Shown here: positions 4,302 through 6,239 of the stretch, piece after piece | Position numbering within the stretch: position 1 is the first letter of the stretch | Layout: each line of letters starts with the position of its first letter | NCBI GenBank assembly: GCA_036279475.1 | Contig: DASUJB010000014.1 | Coordinates: 1 to 6,239 of the forward strand | DNA: 6,239 nucleotides | Source of the DNA: ZC4RG19 sp036279475 | GTDB taxonomy: Bacteria > Actinomycetota > Acidimicrobiia > Acidimicrobiales > VFJN01 | Reading direction: 5' to 3' | The notes under the pieces: generated by a model | What the model saw: only the letters and a program-made list of their open reading frames with translations | The model's database searches: none | Told to the model about the DNA's origin: nothing | Program-made: the position numbers and the translations under genes

Positions 4302-6239
4302 TCAGGCGACCGCCAGGGCGGTGGCCGGCACGACGAGGCACCGGCAGTCCGGGTGGGCCGGGGGCGCGACGTCCCCCGTCGGGAAGGCCTGACCACCGGG
4401 CACCTCGCCGGCGAGGGCGTTGTCGTCGCAGTCGGGGCAGCTGGCGCAGGACGGGTCCACCAGCCACCGCTGGGCGGTGCCCGGGGCCAGGGCACCCGCC
4501 ACGCCCGCCGAGTAGGCGGCGACGGAGTAGTGGCGCACGGCGCCGGCGATGCGCTGGCCCTTCCACTCCCGGTACAAGGCGCGCAAGCGCTCGGTCACCT
4601 CGTCGAGGTCGCCGTCGGACTCGTCGAGGGACCGCTGGACCCGGCCTCGCAGCGGACCGGTCAGCGACCGACCCAGCTCCTCCGCCAACACGTCGCAGGG
4701 CACCTCTCTCTCGCCACCCACCGTGGACCGACCGTGGCTGGCCGCCACGCCGAGGACGGGACCGGCAGCCCCGGCGTAGCGGGCAGCGTGCTCGTCGGCG
4801 TCGGGCAGGACGTCGGAGAGCTGGACGTCGCCCCCCCGGCGCAGGCGGTCGAGCACCTCGTTCTGCTCGTCGGCCAGGATGCGCTTGAGCCGCCGGGCCA
4901 GGTCCCGCTCGAGGGGGACGAGCACCTCGTCGCGAGACCGCAACGCCGACGTGACCGGATCGACGGCACCGGCCTCGTCGCCGCCGGCGGCGTGGGTGGC
5001 ACGAGCGTCGCCCTCCCCGGCCTGGTCGCCGCCGCCCGGCGCCGACCCGTCCCCGGTGGGAGGGACGGCGCTCCTCGCTCGCCGGTCCCCCGTCTCGGGA
5101 TCCGGGCCGGCGGTGGCCGGGCGGTCACCGGAACCGGGACCACCCTCCTCCCCCACCGGATCGTCGCCGGCAGCGGGACCGTCGCCCTGCACCCCGCGGC
5201 CCGAGGCCGGGCGCTCCTCGGCCCCCGTGCCCACCTGGTCCTCGACGGTGGCACCGGACGCCGGCCCGGCGTCCCCTCCCGGACCTGGCGGAGCATCGCC
5301 CCCCGCCTCCCCACCGGAGGCCGCGCCCTCGCCCCCGGCGGCCGGCGCCCGCCCGCCACGGCCCACCTCGGGAGCGGGACCGCCCTCGCCGGGGTCGGCC
5401 ACGCCTGGGAGCGACCCGGCCGCGCTCGCCACGGGAGTCGAGGTCCCGGGGACCGGCCCGGCGGCGCTCGCGCCAGGCGGCGCGTCCCCGGTGGCCGTCG
5501 GCTGGTCCGGGGCGGCCAGGCCCTCGTGTGGCTCGGCCTGGTCGGGTGGGACCCCGTCCTCGCGCTCGGCCCGGATGCGGGCGAACAGCTCGTCGACGTA
5601 CGGACCGGTCTCGTCCTCGGGTGGGGCGGGGGCCGGGCCGCTGGCCGGCGGACAGGTCGCGGCAGGCGCGGGCGCCGGATCCGGCCCCGCCACCGCCACC
5701 GCCACCGCAGGGCGCTCGCGGCTCCCCTTGCGGGACGTGCGGGGGAGCCGGACGCCCCACCGCTCGGCGTCGGTCTGGGGCCGGCCGGACGGCGCAGCCG
5801 GCGGGCGTGGGGTGACCGGGGGCGGGGTTGCCGCAGCCGGCGCGGTGGCGAGGTGGCCACCGGTCGAGCCCGCAGCACCCGTCGGACCGGTCGCTCCGGC
5901 AGCGCCGGTCGCGCGGGTGGCACCGGCGGTGGCCGTGGTGAGGGTTCCGGAGGCGGCACCACCGGGCTCCGGTGCCCCCGTGGCACGGGGGCCGGCGGAT
6001 CGGTCCCGCCGTCCCACCGCCGGAGCGGTCGTCTCCCCGGGCCCGACCCCCGCCGGGGCAACCTCCCCCGGACCCACGGCGGGCCCCGCTCCCTCCCCAC
6101 CCGTCGGCCCGGGCGCATCGCCGGACCCGACCCCCACGCCCGGGGCGGCTTCGGCCGCCACCGGGTGACGGCGGGTGGCCGCTCGCGCCGCCTCCTCACG
6201 GGCCAGCTCCTCCAGCACGGCGTCCAGCTCCCGCTCCGA
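4302..6239 (-). CDS. Large disordered protein with a phage Mu F / SPP1 gp7-like C-terminal domain (5' partial)
   Basis: The frame is open to the window's right edge (645 visible residues, stop TGA at 4304-4302), so the true start lies outside. A GTG at 6218 is in frame but probably internal, because the codons before it read SERELDA and continue a charged helix. That helix (residues 1-24) could be the end of a coiled coil. Residues 25-428 are dominated by Ala, Pro, Gly and acidic residues and look disordered, with a basic patch (WGVRLPRTSRKGSRERP) and a helical island (YVDELFARIRAERE). Residues 429-645 look folded: charged helices (LERDLARRLKRILADE) and then a W followed by C598, C601, C604 and, after G-rich turns, HPDCRC (629-634) preceded by PPA. 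The C-x2-C-x2-C...G-x-x-F-x-x-G...PPAHPxCRC layout is that of the Phage_Mu_F / SPP1 gp7 head-morphogenesis domain and may bind a metal. No portal, terminase or capsid gene is visible here. It may be co-transcribed with UPF0182 downstream. The function is unknown. Confidence 0.8.
   Translation of the reverse strand, partial: SERELDAVLEELAREEAARAATRRHPVAAEAAPGVGVGSGDAPGPTGGEGAGPAVGPGEVAPAGVGPGETTAPAVGRRDRSAGPRATGAPEPGGAASGTLTTATAGATRATGAAGATGPTGAAGSTGGHLATAPAAATPPPVTPRPPAAPSGRPQTDAERWGVRLPRTSRKGSRERPAVAVAVAGPDPAPAPAATCPPASGPAPAPPEDETGPYVDELFARIRAEREDGVPPDQAEPHEGLAAPDQPTATGDAPPGASAAGPVPGTSTPVASAAGSLPGVADPGEGGPAPEVGRGGRAPAAGGEGAASGGEAGGDAPPGPGGDAGPASGATVEDQVGTGAEERPASGRGVQGDGPAAGDDPVGEEGGPGSGDRPATAGPDPETGDRRARSAVPPTGDGSAPGGGDQAGEGDARATHAAGGDEAGAVDPVTSALRSRDEVLVPLERDLARRLKRILADEQNEVLDRLRRGGDVQLSDVLPDADEHAARYAGAAGPVLGVAASHGRSTVGGEREVPCDVLAEELGRSLTGPLRGRVQRSLDESDGDLDEVTERLRALYREWKGQRIAGAVRHYSVAAYSAGVAGALAPGTAQRWLVDPSCASCPDCDDNALAGEVPGGQAFPTGDVAPPAHPDCRCLVVPATALAVA
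5862..5924 (-). repeat. Short collagen-like Gly-X-Y run in the disordered linker
   Basis: Seven consecutive triplets encode GAT-RAT-GAA-GAT-GPT-GAA-GST. Six of seven start with glycine and five end with threonine or have alanine in the middle. Codons vary between triplets, so it is not a recent nucleotide-level tandem expansion. It is too short to be a collagen domain and is best seen as low-complexity linker. Confidence 0.5.

Noticed and set aside
4214..4495. N-terminal extension of the UPF0182 ORF to an upstream ATG at 4495
   Set aside because: It would overlap the C-terminal coding region of the upstream gene by nearly 200 bp and adds Pro/Arg-rich sequence not typical of the family; ATG 4213 gives the expected start.
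2132..4888. A 918-codon plus-strand ORF antisense to the UPF0182 gene and its neighbour
   Set aside because: The translation is rich in Val, Gly, His, Asp and Arg with no family features, and lies opposite a clear UPF0182 protein. Long antisense frames are expected when third codon positions are almost all G or C.
4661..6199. Other long frames over the GC-rich linker on both strands, including a plus-strand frame at 4879-6168
   Set aside because: They are frame shadows made of Arg/Pro/Ser or Ala/Gly/Pro runs. The chosen minus-strand frame alone ends in a recognisable folded domain.

Overview
The window looks like chromosomal DNA from a high-GC actinobacterium. The supports are the very high G+C with strong G/C third codon positions, a UPF0182 protein of actinobacterial size, and an actinobacterial-type initiator tRNA with an encoded CCA. 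The exact lineage cannot be fixed; an acidimicrobial or related actinobacterium is only a guess.

The left part (about 1-960) looks like accessory DNA and is visibly less GC-extreme by eye. It opens with the last 31 codons of an IS3-family transposase and the right end of that element. Next comes a short plus-strand ORF (stop at 441) that stays open back to the insertion-sequence boundary, probably the 3' remnant of an interrupted gene. Convergent to it, with overlapping 3' ends, is a minus-strand winged-helix regulator (415-924). Its start codon lies inside a striking cluster of four GTCAAAC-like half-sites spaced exactly 11 bp apart (916-955).

A complete initiator tRNA gene (tRNA-fMet, CAT, minus strand, 1016-1092) has its own likely promoter upstream and a hairpin terminator downstream. 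It separates the accessory part from the conserved part, so the accessory DNA lies on the 3' side of the tRNA, a common place for integrated DNA.

The right part (1199-6239, minus strand) holds two genes in the same direction, 88 bp apart. The downstream one is a complete UPF0182 membrane protein of 1004 aa, with seven N-terminal membrane helices and a large, probably extracytoplasmic, domain. The upstream one runs off the right edge. It is a long protein whose visible part is a very long Ala/Pro/Gly-rich, probably disordered region ending in a Cys/His-rich domain. That domain resembles the C-terminal domain of phage Mu gpF / SPP1 gp7 head-morphogenesis proteins, but no phage gene is seen nearby. 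This protein is the most unusual object here: a phage-type capsid-associated domain apparently in a cellular protein, beside a conserved membrane protein of unknown function.

No CRISPR array, rRNA, riboswitch or complete mobile element was found. All large plus-strand ORFs across 1200-6200 are antisense shadows produced by high G+C.
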